DNA of 52,185 nucleotides from an uncultured Sulfuricurvum sp. (GCF_937936435.1 NZ_CALDDG010000011.1:1-52185), one strand, 5' to 3'. Shown: positions 34,845 to 43,466, counted from the first letter of the stretch. Translations and numbers: made by a program. Notes: generated by a model from the sequence alone, not told the origin.

Positions 34845-35000
34845 GTGAGATCGATTCTCTTCTCTTTTTTGACCATAGGATTCATCACCGGATGCAGCGC
34901 AACATGGAACGGCGTAAAAGAAGATACGGGACATGCCGTGGATTGGACCAAAGAACAGGTCAATCAGGGGGCATCCTACGTCAAAGAAAAAACGGAGTGA
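34845..35000 (+). CDS. Small entericidin-like lipoprotein
   Basis: A 51-residue protein starting at GTG, with AGGAGGA four bases before it. The signal peptide MRSILFSFLTIGFITGC ends in a lipobox (ITGC, Cys17). The mature part is about 35 residues (SATWNGVKEDTGHAVDWTKE and on) and is amphipathic, like entericidin A/B family lipoproteins, whose role in E. coli relates to stationary-phase lysis. The gene is followed at once by a small membrane-protein gene and then the deacetylase gene, all in one direction. Confidence 0.72.
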   Translation: MRSILFSFLTIGFITGCSATWNGVKEDTGHAVDWTKEQVNQGASYVKEKTE

Positions 35001-35007
35001 TTTTTTT

Positions 35008-35190
35008 ATGTGTTTTCTATTAACCGTTGCTTTCATCGTCGCAGCCCTCTCTTTTTATTCGCACGGTTTGATTCCCCACGCTCTCATCAGCGCTATTATT
35101 GCCGCGACAGCTCTTTTTTTTCTGATCCGGAAACTCATCACGAACGGACGGTGTATTTTCGGAAAAGATACAGACTGCCATTCCTCTTAA
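35008..35190 (+). CDS. Small two-helix membrane protein
   Basis: A 60-residue protein with two predicted helices (about 3-17 and 22-43), a basic stop RKLITNGR and a short tail with two Cys (CIFGKDTDCHSS). GGAG lies 10 bases before the ATG. It starts 7 bases after the lipoprotein stop. I recognise no family. Confidence 0.55.
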   Translation: MCFLLTVAFIVAALSFYSHGLIPHALISAIIAATALFFLIRKLITNGRCIFGKDTDCHSS

Positions 35191-35246
35191 AGCTCTTTCG
35201 TGCAAAGAGTGTATTACAATCTCTTTCACCATTCGAGGAGAATTCC

Positions 35247-35987
35247 ATGCCAACTTTTCTAGCAAGCTTTTTACTATGTGCATCCATCCTCTCGGCTCAA
35301 GAACCTCTGCAATGGGGGGAAAATGTTACCGGTGTCGTCACGACGTTCACTACCGGCAAAAAGGAAATCGCCCTCACTTTCGACGCCTGCGGAGGGAGTG
35401 CCAAAAGTTCCCAATACGATACCAAACTGATCGATTATTTAATCGAAAACCGTATCCCCGCGACCTTGTTCATCAACTCCCGATGGATACGCAGCAATCC
35501 CGAAATTTTTGAAAAATTGGCCTCCAATCCCCTTTTTGAAATCGCCAATCACGGCACTGCCCACCATCCCCTCTCCGTCAATGGCAAAAGTATTTATAAT
35601 ATACCCGGTACCTCTTCACCTAAAGAAGTCGCGGAAGAGATTAACGGCAACGGTGACCTCATCGAAAAACTGACCGGGAAACGTCCCCGTTTTTTCCGCT
35701 CGGGAACTGCATATTACGATGAACAGGCAGTAGAGATTGCCCATCATAACGGAGTGGAAATCGCAGGATTCAGCATTTTGGGAGATGCGGGAGCCACTTT
35801 CAGCGCATCAAAAGTGGCACAGCAGATTGAAAGTGCCAAAGCGGGAGATATCCTCATTTTTCATATGAACCATCCCGAAAGTGGCACAAGTGAAGGGATC
35901 AGCCAAGGTGTCGGCAAGCTCAGATCCGAAGGATTTGAATTTGTCCGTCTCAGCGATGTCAAAGAGCATCTGAACCGCCTCCCCTGA
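35247..35987 (+). CDS. Secreted polysaccharide deacetylase (NodB fold)
   Basis: A 246-residue protein with a signal peptide (MPTFLASFLLCASILSAQ). The catalytic motif 1 reads TFDACGG where most NodB proteins have TFDDG. Motif 2 is NHGTAHHPL (metal-binding H-x3/4-H), and RFFRSGTAYYD is motif 3. It should remove N-acetyl groups from peptidoglycan or another polymer in the periplasm. The longer open frame upstream has no ribosome-binding site, whereas GAGGAG precedes this ATG. It probably belongs to the operon that starts with the small lipoprotein. Confidence 0.85.
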   Translation: MPTFLASFLLCASILSAQEPLQWGENVTGVVTTFTTGKKEIALTFDACGGSAKSSQYDTKLIDYLIENRIPATLFINSRWIRSNPEIFEKLASNPLFEIANHGTAHHPLSVNGKSIYNIPGTSSPKEVAEEINGNGDLIEKLTGKRPRFFRSGTAYYDEQAVEIAHHNGVEIAGFSILGDAGATFSASKVAQQIESAKAGDILIFHMNHPESGTSEGISQGVGKLRSEGFEFVRLSDVKEHLNRLP

Positions 35988-35988
35988 G

Positions 35989-36261
35989 TTATTTCAGATA
36001 CGAACGCAAGACTCCCACCAGCTTCTCTAAATCTTCATTTCTCTGCTGAGCCGGTACATCGGCTCCGAGATGTTCGCGAATATAGCCTTCCATCACCTCA
36101 TTCATCAATCCGTTCACGGCACCCCGGATCGCTGCGATCTGTTGCAAGACTGCCGAACACTCCTTTTCGTCATCAAGCGCTTTTTCCAGTGCTTCGGCCT
36201 GCCCTTTTATTCTCCGTACACGCGTCAATAACTGTTTCTTGGAATGGATCGTATGCGCCAT
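35989..36261 (-). CDS. RcnR/FrmR/DmeR-type metal-sensing repressor
   Basis: A 90-residue all-helical repressor of the CsoR/RcnR family. The N-terminus MAHTIHSKKQLLTRVRRIKG has H3 of the RcnR cobalt/nickel site, C35 is present in KECSAVLQQIAAIRG, and H64 is kept, but residue 60 is Tyr rather than His. RcnR proteins bind DNA when metal-free and release it with Co or Ni. It is divergent from a CDF exporter with an operator-like sequence between them, the arrangement of the dmeR-dmeF system, so that pairing is the likely target. Confidence 0.85.
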   Translation of the reverse strand: MAHTIHSKKQLLTRVRRIKGQAEALEKALDDEKECSAVLQQIAAIRGAVNGLMNEVMEGYIREHLGADVPAQQRNEDLEKLVGVLRSYLK

Positions 36262-36288
36262 AATGTTCTCTTTCTTTTAATCGTAATT

Positions 36289-36310
36289 AAGTATACTGGG
36301 GTATAGTATC
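36289..36310. promoter_or_regulatory. RcnR/DmeR-like operator
   Basis: AGTATACTGGGGTATAGTATC lies between the divergent repressor and exporter genes. Published RcnR and DmeR boxes are TACT-G(n)-AGTA with a G/C tract flanked by AT-rich inverted repeats, which this matches. Confidence 0.68.
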
Positions 36311-36336
36311 ATAAGTTTAATAAAGGACACACTTGA

Positions 36337-37272
36337 ATGGACACTTCATCTACTGCTGAGTATCGGCATCACTCCCATATTTTCGATGAAGGAAATCCTT
36401 TAGCCGAAAAAAATACCCGTATCGCCGTTGCATTGACGGCATTTATGATGGTAGCTGAAATTTTCGGCGGTTGGATATACAACTCCATGGCTCTTCTCGC
36501 CGACGGCTGGCATATGGGGACACATGCACTGGCGTTGGGTCTCTCAGTCATGGCCTACGGCGCCGCCCGAAAATATGCCGGAGATAACCGTTTTGCTTTC
36601 GGTACCTGGAAAATAGAGGTTTTAGGAGGATATACCAGCGCTATTTTTCTCGTTGCCGTAGCGGCGCTGATGTTGTTTGAATCGGCGCAACGGCTCATCG
36701 CTCCGACTCCGATCCGTTATGACGAAGCGATCATTATCGCCATCATCGGTTTGAGTGTCAATCTGATATGCGCATGGCTGCTTAAAGAAGGGCATTCGCA
36801 CGATCACCATCACCATAACCACGGACATGAGCATCACCATCATGCACATCATCACGATCTTAATCTCCGTTCCGCTTATATGCACGTCATCGCCGATGCC
36901 GCAACGTCGGTTCTGGCGATTTTCGCACTGATTTGCGGCAAGATATGGGGAGCGGCATGGCTTGATCCGATGATGGGGATCGTCGGTGCAGGATTGGTCG
37001 GAATATGGGCGTATGGTTTATTACGCGATACCGGACGCATTTTATTGGATGCGGAGATGGATGCCCCTGTCGTCGCTGAAATATATGAAGTGATCGAAGC
37101 CAGCCCGGTCCCTGCGACAATCACCGATTTGCACGTCTGGCGCGTCGGTAAAGGGAAGTATTCCTGTATCCTCTCCCTTCATACCGCCGAAGAAGTCGAT
37201 CCCGATTTTTTCAAAGACCAGCTCCGCATCCACGAAGAGTTGGTCCATATTACCGTCGAAATCAACAAATAG
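36337..37272 (+). CDS. Cation diffusion facilitator, DmeF-like Co/Ni exporter
   Basis: A 311-residue exporter with six membrane helices and a His-rich loop (GHSHDHHHHNHGHEHHHHAHHH, about 149-170). Metal-site residues H48 and D52 (LLADGWHMGTHA) and the second pair in HVIADAATSVLA are present, as in Zn/Co/Ni-type CDF proteins. A C-terminal cytoplasmic domain follows (about 215-311). A divergent RcnR-like repressor and operator make cobalt and nickel the likely substrates. It expels metal in exchange for protons. Confidence 0.87.
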   Translation: MDTSSTAEYRHHSHIFDEGNPLAEKNTRIAVALTAFMMVAEIFGGWIYNSMALLADGWHMGTHALALGLSVMAYGAARKYAGDNRFAFGTWKIEVLGGYTSAIFLVAVAALMLFESAQRLIAPTPIRYDEAIIIAIIGLSVNLICAWLLKEGHSHDHHHHNHGHEHHHHAHHHDLNLRSAYMHVIADAATSVLAIFALICGKIWGAAWLDPMMGIVGAGLVGIWAYGLLRDTGRILLDAEMDAPVVAEIYEVIEASPVPATITDLHVWRVGKGKYSCILSLHTAEEVDPDFFKDQLRIHEELVHITVEINK

Positions 37273-37336
37273 CCCTAAGCCCTTTTATCAGATAGGCACG
37301 CTATGATTCGCCACTTTTTTTAGGACATGTATCATT

Positions 37337-37891
37337 ATGGAAATGCTTCTCCTCCTCGCGGTTGCACTGGCGATGGATTCCGTCGCCGTCTCGATCGCCA
37401 TCGGATCCAAATACAAAGAACTTCTGTTTTCAAAAACTCTTTTCGTTGCCGCCACATTCGGATTTTTTCAGGGAGCCATGCCGTTGGCGGGCTATTTCAT
37501 CGGCATCAGCTTCGCCGAATACGTCCAGGCGTACGATCATTGGATCGCGTTTCTTCTCCTCGTCGGATTAGGAGGAAAAATGCTCTATGAAGCCTATAAG
37601 AACGAGTTCGATGACGAAGTCACCGATCTCTCTTCCAAAACCCTTCTCTCTTTGGCTATTGCTACAAGCATCGATGCCATGGCGGTCGGTGTCACATTCG
37701 CCTTTTTAAAAGACGATATCTACACCGCATCGGCCGTTATCGCTATCGTTACTGCGGCGCTTTGTCTGATTGCCGTGTTTATCGGGAAAAAGCTGGGTTC
37801 ATTGTTGGAGAGCAAGGCGGAAATGCTCGGAGGAGTCATCCTCATCGCATTGGGAGTTAAAATACTCTCCGAGCATATGGGATGGTTTTAA
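37337..37891 (+). CDS. mntP: Manganese efflux pump MntP
   Basis: A 184-residue membrane protein of the MntP (DUF204) family. It has six helices in two inverted halves; each half carries the conserved Asp-Ser/Ala signature, ALAMDSVAVSIAIG near residue 10 and ATSIDAMAVGVTF near 111. It exports Mn2+. In many bacteria a manganese riboswitch or MntR controls it. The 64-bp gap before the gene is too short for such a riboswitch, and I see none. It is adjacent to the cobalt/nickel exporter and overlaps a convergent gene by 4 bp. Confidence 0.9.
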   Translation: MEMLLLLAVALAMDSVAVSIAIGSKYKELLFSKTLFVAATFGFFQGAMPLAGYFIGISFAEYVQAYDHWIAFLLLVGLGGKMLYEAYKNEFDDEVTDLSSKTLLSLAIATSIDAMAVGVTFAFLKDDIYTASAVIAIVTAALCLIAVFIGKKLGSLLESKAEMLGGVILIALGVKILSEHMGWF

Positions 37892-38253
37892 TCCCATCCG
37901 TCGCGTGCATGATTGTCGTGCTTTGATTTTTTATAGCGACGGGCGTTGATCTTTTTTTCCAGCTGATTTTGGGCGTAAAAGAGTTCTTCCTTAATCGTTT
38001 CGATATCGGTATCGCTTGCTCTGAAATCGAGAATCTTTTGTCCTAACGCCTCTAGCTCGGTGTATTCATCTTTATAAAGCTTGACCGCCTCGTTTTTCTC
38101 TAAAAATCGAAAATTCATGTCCACTTTCGCATCATATTGCTCTTTGGTCGGATTGTCGCTTTTAGCCAGATATGATAGTATGCCGCTGATAAACCTGCCC
38201 AATAACCGTATATACCGAAGGCGTTTTGAATTTTCTGCTTTAGATGTCCCCAT
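37888..38253 (-). CDS. Hypothetical charged protein
   Basis: A 121-residue, highly charged and helical protein without signal peptide or membrane helix. Segments such as NEAVKLYKDEYTELEALGQKI and ETIKEELFYAQNQLEKKINA suggest coiled coil. GAGG lies 6 bases before the ATG, supporting translation. No family is recognised. Confidence 0.55.
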   Translation of the reverse strand: MGTSKAENSKRLRYIRLLGRFISGILSYLAKSDNPTKEQYDAKVDMNFRFLEKNEAVKLYKDEYTELEALGQKILDFRASDTDIETIKEELFYAQNQLEKKINARRYKKSKHDNHARDGWD

Positions 38254-38317
38254 ATAACCTCGTGTTAGTTAATCGTCGATACAATACTACTATTATACCG
38301 ATTCAAGGATGTATTTT

Positions 38318-38719
38318 ATGCGCTTAGCCCTACTCTCATTACTCTTGACCTTAAGCACCTTGAGTGCCGACTACATTCGTCAACCGATCGATCAAAAACT
38401 GGTCGACTCAAAAATCAAAATCATCGATATCCGAACTCCGGGAGAATGGAAAATGACCGGACTGGTCAAAGGTTCTATTCCGATTATGTTTTTCGACGAA
38501 CAGGGAAAATATAATATGGATCGTTTCTTGACTGAACTCAACAAAAATGTACAAAAGAATGAACGTTTCGCCGTGATTTGTAATAGCGGTAGCCGCTCAC
38601 AAGTACTTGGAACTTATCTTGGAAAACAACTCGGATACAACGTCATCGATTTGGCGGGAGGAATCCAATACGCTATCGGCAAAAAAATAACACTTGAGCC
38701 TTACACACCGAAACCTTAA
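38318..38719 (+). CDS. Secreted rhodanese-like protein
   Basis: A protein of about 133 residues with a signal peptide (MRLALLSLLLTLSTLSA). The rhodanese domain shows IIDIRTPGEWKMTGLVKGSI and the active-site loop CNSGSRS (Cys near 91), then YNVIDLAGGI. It should bind sulfur as a persulfide in the periplasm. AAGGAT lies 7 bases before ATG 38318, which is preferred to ATG 38309. A long hairpin (38726-38761) ends the gene. Confidence 0.88.
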   Translation: MRLALLSLLLTLSTLSADYIRQPIDQKLVDSKIKIIDIRTPGEWKMTGLVKGSIPIMFFDEQGKYNMDRFLTELNKNVQKNERFAVICNSGSRSQVLGTYLGKQLGYNVIDLAGGIQYAIGKKITLEPYTPKP

Positions 38720-38725
38720 TATCGT

Positions 38726-38761
38726 TTAGCCGATCTGCATCACTTATGCAGAAGCGGCTAA
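38726..38761. terminator. Bidirectional terminator hairpin
   Basis: TTAGCCG/CGGCTAA forms the outer arm and CTGCAT/ATGCAG the inner arm. It lies between the converging rhodanese gene and the gene at 38758, overlapping the stop of the latter. Confidence 0.65.
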
Positions 38762-39072
38762 CGCAAAAACTCCAGAAGTTCCAAATACTCTTTTTCGATT
38801 ACACTGAGATTTTCCAACATCCGCATCTCATCGATACCGGTATTTTCGTTTAAAAACTCGCGACGCCATTGAATATTGTCTTGCAGTTCCGAAAGCCCTG
38901 TCGTCAGGTATTCGATCATCGATTCGATATCGCTCCCCCGAACAATCCCTTCCGTATCGGCTTTGTAAAATAAAAGCGCGTAATCTCCCGTTTCATGAGA
39001 AAACCGAAAATCTTCGGCAATATTATGAATGATCACCTTAATCCGTTCGTCTTTGATAACCCGTTTGGCCAT
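38758..39072 (-). CDS. Hypothetical small acidic protein
   Basis: A 104-residue protein, mostly helical and acidic. GGAGG lies about 7 bases before the ATG. The end, SVIEKEYLELLEFLR, looks like a coiled coil. There is no membrane segment. I recognise no family. Confidence 0.55.
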   Translation of the reverse strand: MAKRVIKDERIKVIIHNIAEDFRFSHETGDYALLFYKADTEGIVRGSDIESMIEYLTTGLSELQDNIQWRREFLNENTGIDEMRMLENLSVIEKEYLELLEFLR

Positions 39073-39167
39073 AATCCGCCTCCGACCGAAAATTCTCCCT
39101 TATTCTAATCGCTTTTGGTATAGGAGTTGCTTAGGATATCTATCCAAATAGTAAAGACACTCCAATC

Positions 39168-40376
39168 GTGGAATCACTGAAACTTAAATCCAAACTTCTT
39201 TATCTTTTACTGCTGGTCGGATTTGGGCTTGTGGTTATCGGGCTCATCGGATATTTTAATATCCAAAACATCAAGCGTCATATGGATACCCTCTATTTCG
39301 GTTCGCTTATCCCTCTGAGCGAACTCAACGGAATCACCGATACCTATAACAACCGACTCGCTTCTACTATTTACCGCTGGAACGGGCATCTTGTAGATAC
39401 CGATCAGGCACTTGGGGATATCGACCTTGCCCTCGAACGGATCGATCAACTCTGGGCCAGTTATCTTTCGCACGATAAACGTCCCGAAGAGATGGCTTAT
39501 GTGGACTATACCGAATCGCAAATCGACTCGATGAAACGCTATTTCGAGCACGTCCGCTCTTTGATCGCTTCGCCGGATACGAACCATCCCATCTCTCTAA
39601 CGACACTGGATGAAAATATCCAATCGATCCATAATACCGTTCACAGGCTAATTACCTATGAAAATGCCGCTGCCCGTTACGAACACTCTATCCTACTGGC
39701 AGGCTACCATAACGCACTCATTCAGCTCGTCCTTTTTTTAGGGGTGACATTGATTCTCGTCATGGGACTGGCGTGGAAAATTTTTACCCGTATCGAGCTG
39801 CAGCAACAGCAACTCATCGCTTCGACTGAAACCCTCAAACACCTCAATTTTAAACTCGAACAGGCATCCTATACCGATTCGCTCAGCGGACTGTACAACC
39901 GCCGTTATTTCAATATCGTTTACGAACGGGAGATCAAACGTGCCGCCCGCTCGAACAAACCTTTTGTCTTTATGATGCTCGACATCGATTTTTTCAAACA
40001 GTATAACGATACCTACGGTCATTTACAGGGGGATCAGGCCCTTCAAGCCGTCGCTAAAGTGCTCAAAAGCACCTTTCAGCGTCCGGGAGATTATCCGTTC
40101 CGCCTAGGAGGAGAGGAATTCGGCGTCATCATTACAGACTCCGAATGCAAAAATTCCCGCGCTATGGGCGAAAAAGTTCGTACAAACATTGAAAATTTAA
40201 AAATGGAACACAAGGGGAGCAAAGTAGCGCAGGTACTTACCGTCTCAATCGGCGGTATCTGCATCGTTCCGAACGCGGATATGGGAGATGATGCGCTTAT
40301 CCATGCCGCCGATACGAATCTATATGCGGCAAAAGAGCGGGGGCGAAATCAGGTCGTTTTCGGTAATAGACTGTAA
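39168..40376 (+). CDS. Membrane diguanylate cyclase with four-helix sensor
   Basis: A 402-residue protein starting at GTG. Helix TM1 (about 9-28) and TM2 (about 182-201) flank a periplasmic four-helix bundle like those of chemoreceptors. A coiled coil leads to a GGDEF domain with the active site GGEEF and an I-site, RPGD, five residues before it. The start of the domain reads SYTDSLSGLYNRRYFNIVY, the usual signature. It should synthesise c-di-GMP with product inhibition. No strong ribosome-binding site precedes the GTG. Confidence 0.9.
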   Translation: MESLKLKSKLLYLLLLVGFGLVVIGLIGYFNIQNIKRHMDTLYFGSLIPLSELNGITDTYNNRLASTIYRWNGHLVDTDQALGDIDLALERIDQLWASYLSHDKRPEEMAYVDYTESQIDSMKRYFEHVRSLIASPDTNHPISLTTLDENIQSIHNTVHRLITYENAAARYEHSILLAGYHNALIQLVLFLGVTLILVMGLAWKIFTRIELQQQQLIASTETLKHLNFKLEQASYTDSLSGLYNRRYFNIVYEREIKRAARSNKPFVFMMLDIDFFKQYNDTYGHLQGDQALQAVAKVLKSTFQRPGDYPFRLGGEEFGVIITDSECKNSRAMGEKVRTNIENLKMEHKGSKVAQVLTVSIGGICIVPNADMGDDALIHAADTNLYAAKERGRNQVVFGNRL

Positions 40377-40377
40377 C

Positions 40378-40716
40378 TTACTTCGGATTTTTGAACTTAA
40401 ACCCCATCGATTCGAGGCTATCACGAACTTTAAGGGCAATATCACCTTGAAGCTCCATCCACCCCTCTTTGTAAGCACCGCCGCAGGCAAGCGATTTTTT
40501 CAGAGTTGACAGAGCTTTTTGGGCATCCTCTTCACTAAGGCTAAAAGAGCCCACCAACGTTACCGCTTTGCCTTTGCGTTTCTCTTTTCGAAAGACCAGA
40601 CGATGCAGCGAAGGGGGAAGAAGTTCGATCGTCTTGGAGACTTTATCCTCTTCCAGACTCCAGCCCTCATCCCATGAGGCACCGAAATCCAATGAAATTT
40701 TCGTCCCTTTAGCCAT
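40378..40716 (-). CDS. SUI1/eIF1-like translation initiation factor (YciH family)
   Basis: A 112-residue protein. KRKGKAVTLVGSFSLSEEDAQKAL followed by LKKSLACGGAYKEGWMELQGD is the SUI1/YciH core, with the conserved L-K-K-x-L-x-C-G-G and Q-G-D. Bacterial YciH proteins bind the 30S subunit and affect initiation accuracy in some species. It ends an overlapping set with DUF1653, DUF5718-like and ABC-F genes, and it converges on the diguanylate cyclase gene. Confidence 0.87.
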   Translation of the reverse strand: MAKGTKISLDFGASWDEGWSLEEDKVSKTIELLPPSLHRLVFRKEKRKGKAVTLVGSFSLSEEDAQKALSTLKKSLACGGAYKEGWMELQGDIALKVRDSLESMGFKFKNPK

Positions 40717-40918
40717 TGACTTCTCCGCAGTATTCGAAACGTTTGACGCCGTTCGGCATCGTTTCGGTAAACATTTTCAACGGGCGAACCCATAATCCCC
40801 GTTCCCCGTACAAAGGGCGGTAAACAACGAGGCTCTCATTGGTTTCGGAATGTTTTGCCACACCGATAACTTCGTAGTGTTTCCCCTTGTAATGGCGGTA
40901 AAGGCCGTTCTTAACCAC
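40709..40918 (-). CDS. DUF1653 protein
   Basis: A 69-residue protein starting at GTG. GLYRHYKGKHYEVIGVAKHS and VVYRPLYGERGLWVRPLKMF match the DUF1653 domain, a short beta-rich fold of unknown function (G-x-Y-x-H-Y-K-x-x-x-Y). It overlaps genes on both sides by 8 bp, so translation of the set is coupled. Confidence 0.85.
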   Translation of the reverse strand: MVKNGLYRHYKGKHYEVIGVAKHSETNESLVVYRPLYGERGLWVRPLKMFTETMPNGVKRFEYCGEVNG

Positions 40919-41744
40919 GACGTACCTTCTGTATCAACGCACTGATACCTTCGGATTGAAATACCCCGCGATTAGCCATCGTAAGGATAGGATTCGTACA
41001 GTATTTGTTATTATCGTATACAACGACGATTACCTCATCCCCTTCGCGTAAAAAATTCGTCTCGCCGAAGTGGGTATAGCGTGTCGCCCCGATACTGATA
41101 ATCGCCTTTTGAGGCAATCCGGCCTCTTTGAGATAGGAACCGATCGCTTCGAGCGGACCGAAATCGGTTTGAGCATTGATCTGATTTTTAAGCCAGTCGG
41201 TCAGTTTCGTATAAAAATAGCTGTATCCCGGCAGTTCGACATCTTCGCCATACCGCATCAACATGCCGTCCCTCCGCAAAAAAGAGGCGATACGATACGT
41301 ATCCATAATTCCCCCTTTGTCGAAAGTATCGATTGGAATCAATGTCGAAGAGAGCCCTTTGGAAGATTCACCCCAATTTTTTTTATGGCTGATCTTAGCG
41401 GCTCCCTCTTTACGCAAAGAACAGTCGTTATACGCACCGAAAAATCGGGGAGTGATCCGATTCACCTTTCCCAGTTCATCATACGCCAAATCGCAAATCA
41501 AAGCCACTTCGGGCTCAGGCTGAACGTTGCACTCCTCTTCGGGAAGAACGATCGTATCGGAACTGATCGGATACTTACCCAGCTGCCCTTCCCGTCCGGG
41601 AACATAAAACGGAAAGACCCCTTTGGGTCCGTTAGGGTCTTCCGTCAAAATCTGTTTAAAATCCTCTATTTCACCGGCTTGTTCGAGATGCAGAGCGAAG
41701 TTTCCGGCAACGCCGAAACCGACGTACTCTTTATAACGTTCCAT
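40911..41744 (-). CDS. DUF5718-like protein
   Basis: A protein of about 277 residues from the ATG at 41744 (MERYKEYVGFGVAGNFALHL), preceded by GAGG and AAGG; a longer frame to 41807 is less likely. It is soluble, with conserved-looking blocks GRFPISSD-like EGQLGKYPISSDTIVLPEEE and EPEVALICDLAYD. These fit a family common in Campylobacterota (DUF5718), recalled from memory and not checked. Resemblance to fumarylacetoacetate hydrolase-type folds (EPEVAL pattern) is possible. It overlaps the ABC-F gene by 14 bp. Confidence 0.65.
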   Translation of the reverse strand: MERYKEYVGFGVAGNFALHLEQAGEIEDFKQILTEDPNGPKGVFPFYVPGREGQLGKYPISSDTIVLPEEECNVQPEPEVALICDLAYDELGKVNRITPRFFGAYNDCSLRKEGAAKISHKKNWGESSKGLSSTLIPIDTFDKGGIMDTYRIASFLRRDGMLMRYGEDVELPGYSYFYTKLTDWLKNQINAQTDFGPLEAIGSYLKEAGLPQKAIISIGATRYTHFGETNFLREGDEVIVVVYDNNKYCTNPILTMANRGVFQSEGISALIQKVRRG

Positions 41745-43335
41745 TGGCCTTAGCCTCGGCGAACTCCTCGTACGTCCCTTTGAAATCGATATAGCTTCCG
41801 TCCGCATGCAATTCGATCACGCGCCCCGCGAATGCGTCGAGGAGTTCACGGTCATGACTGACACAAATAACGTTTCCGTCAAACTCAAACAACGCTTCAC
41901 CCAGGGCGATAATCGCTTCGAGGTCGAGATGGTTGGTCGGTTCGTCCAGTACGAGGAAATTTCCCCCCTCCAACATCATTTTAGAGAGCATCATGCAGTG
42001 CTTTTCGCCCCCACTGATTTTCTCAATACTTTTTTCCTGTTGCTCACCGTTGAAAAGCATACGTCCCAAACAGTTGCGAATCTCAGAAATTTCCCGTTTC
42101 GGATCGAAAGCGCGGAGCCAGTCATACAGCGTCTCCGTCCCTTTGATACGGTCGGTCGTATCTTGCGGAAAATAGCTCGGTTCGATGGTTGCTCCCCATT
42201 TGACGCTTCCCGCACTCGGTTTAAGCTCTTCCATGATGATTTTCAGCAACGTCGATTTACCGACGCCGTTGGCACCGATTACGGCAATTTTTTCACCCGG
42301 AACGATTTTAAGATCGATATTTTTAAGCACTTCCAAACTGTCGTAGTTATGAGATACATCGATCACATCGAGGGCTTCATCCCCCATTTGGCGTTTGGCT
42401 TTAAACACGATGCTCGGATCACGACGGCTGGAAGGTTTGATATCGTCGATAACCAATTTATCCAATTGTTTTTGACGGGAAGTGGCCTGTTTCGCTTTTG
42501 ACGCATTGGCCGAGAAACGGCGGACGAATGCTTCGAGCTGCTCTTTTTCTTTGAGTTTTTTATCGCGTTCCAACTGCGCCTGATTCGCCATAACGGTCGA
42601 TGCAAGATACCAGTCGTCATAGTTTCCGGTAAATTCACGAATCTTTTGAAAATCGACGTCGAGGATATTTGTGACAACCGCATTAAGGAAGTGGCGGTCA
42701 TGCGAAATAACGACCATTGTCCCCTCGTGACGCTGAAGCTCATGCTCCAGCCATCCGATCGTATCGATATCGAGGTTGTTGGTCGGTTCGTCTAGGAACA
42801 AAACATCCGGTTTCGGATACAAAACCTGCGCCAATAAAACTTTGAATTTTTCAGACGAAGGGAGGGTCGACATCAAATCCTGATGATTTTCAGAAGGGAT
42901 ACCGACGTTTTCGAGGATTTTAGCGATTTGTACGTCGTATTCGTACGTCGGGTCTTCTTCGACACAGATCATTTCCAAATCGGCAAGACGGTTGTTGACC
43001 GCATCGTCTTCAAAATCGCCCGTTGCGTACAGATGCTCTTTCTCTTTGATCGCATCGTAAAGGCGCTTGTTCCCCCATAAAACCGCATCGGCGATTGTAA
43101 ACTCTTCAAACGCAAATTGGTTTTGTCCCAAAACGCCTACTTTTAGACCCGGTTCAATAGAGATATCCCCCTCATATTCTTTGATCTCACCGCTGAGAAT
43201 TTTCAAAAAGGTGGTTTTCCCTGCTCCGTTCGCACCGATAAGACCGTAACGCTTGTTACGGTCGAGTTTAAGGTTGATCCCCTCAAATAAAATCCGGCTT
43301 CCAAAACGCATTGTTAATTTCGTAACTTGTACCAT
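41731..43335 (-). CDS. ABC-F ATPase, YbiT-like
   Basis: A protein of about 534 residues with two ABC domains and no membrane segment, acting on the ribosome like other ABC-F proteins. Walker A motifs are GANGAGKTT (about 36-44) and GANGVGKST. The second signature is ISGGEKHCM; the first is altered (LPSSEKFKV). The linker with RFSANASKAKQATSRQKQLDKL is the YbiT type. The ATG at 43335 has AAAGAG about 7 bases upstream. A TATAAT on the minus strand (43364-43369) may be the -10. It heads the DUF5718-DUF1653-SUI1 set. Confidence 0.9.
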   Translation of the reverse strand: MVQVTKLTMRFGSRILFEGINLKLDRNKRYGLIGANGAGKTTFLKILSGEIKEYEGDISIEPGLKVGVLGQNQFAFEEFTIADAVLWGNKRLYDAIKEKEHLYATGDFEDDAVNNRLADLEMICVEEDPTYEYDVQIAKILENVGIPSENHQDLMSTLPSSEKFKVLLAQVLYPKPDVLFLDEPTNNLDIDTIGWLEHELQRHEGTMVVISHDRHFLNAVVTNILDVDFQKIREFTGNYDDWYLASTVMANQAQLERDKKLKEKEQLEAFVRRFSANASKAKQATSRQKQLDKLVIDDIKPSSRRDPSIVFKAKRQMGDEALDVIDVSHNYDSLEVLKNIDLKIVPGEKIAVIGANGVGKSTLLKIIMEELKPSAGSVKWGATIEPSYFPQDTTDRIKGTETLYDWLRAFDPKREISEIRNCLGRMLFNGEQQEKSIEKISGGEKHCMMLSKMMLEGGNFLVLDEPTNHLDLEAIIALGEALFEFDGNVICVSHDRELLDAFAGRVIELHADGSYIDFKGTYEEFAEAKANGTL

Positions 43336-43363
43336 CGTAAAACTCTTTAAATAAAATTTCGCG

Positions 43364-43369
43364 ATTATA
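43364..43369 (-). promoter_or_regulatory. Putative -10 box of the ABC-F gene set
   Basis: The minus strand reads TATAAT 28 bases before the ATG at 43335. No good -35 is seen. Confidence 0.4.
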
Positions 43370-43466
43370 GCCAAATTCCTATTATCCCTTCCTAATATGT
43401 TTCAAGAAGGAAGATTTAAAGCATAACAAATTACAATATCACAAATTCATCACCGACTAGGAAAAA

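Noticed and set aside
37273..37336. Manganese riboswitch before mntP
   Set aside because: Only 64 bp are available and the yybP-ykoY core motifs are not seen.
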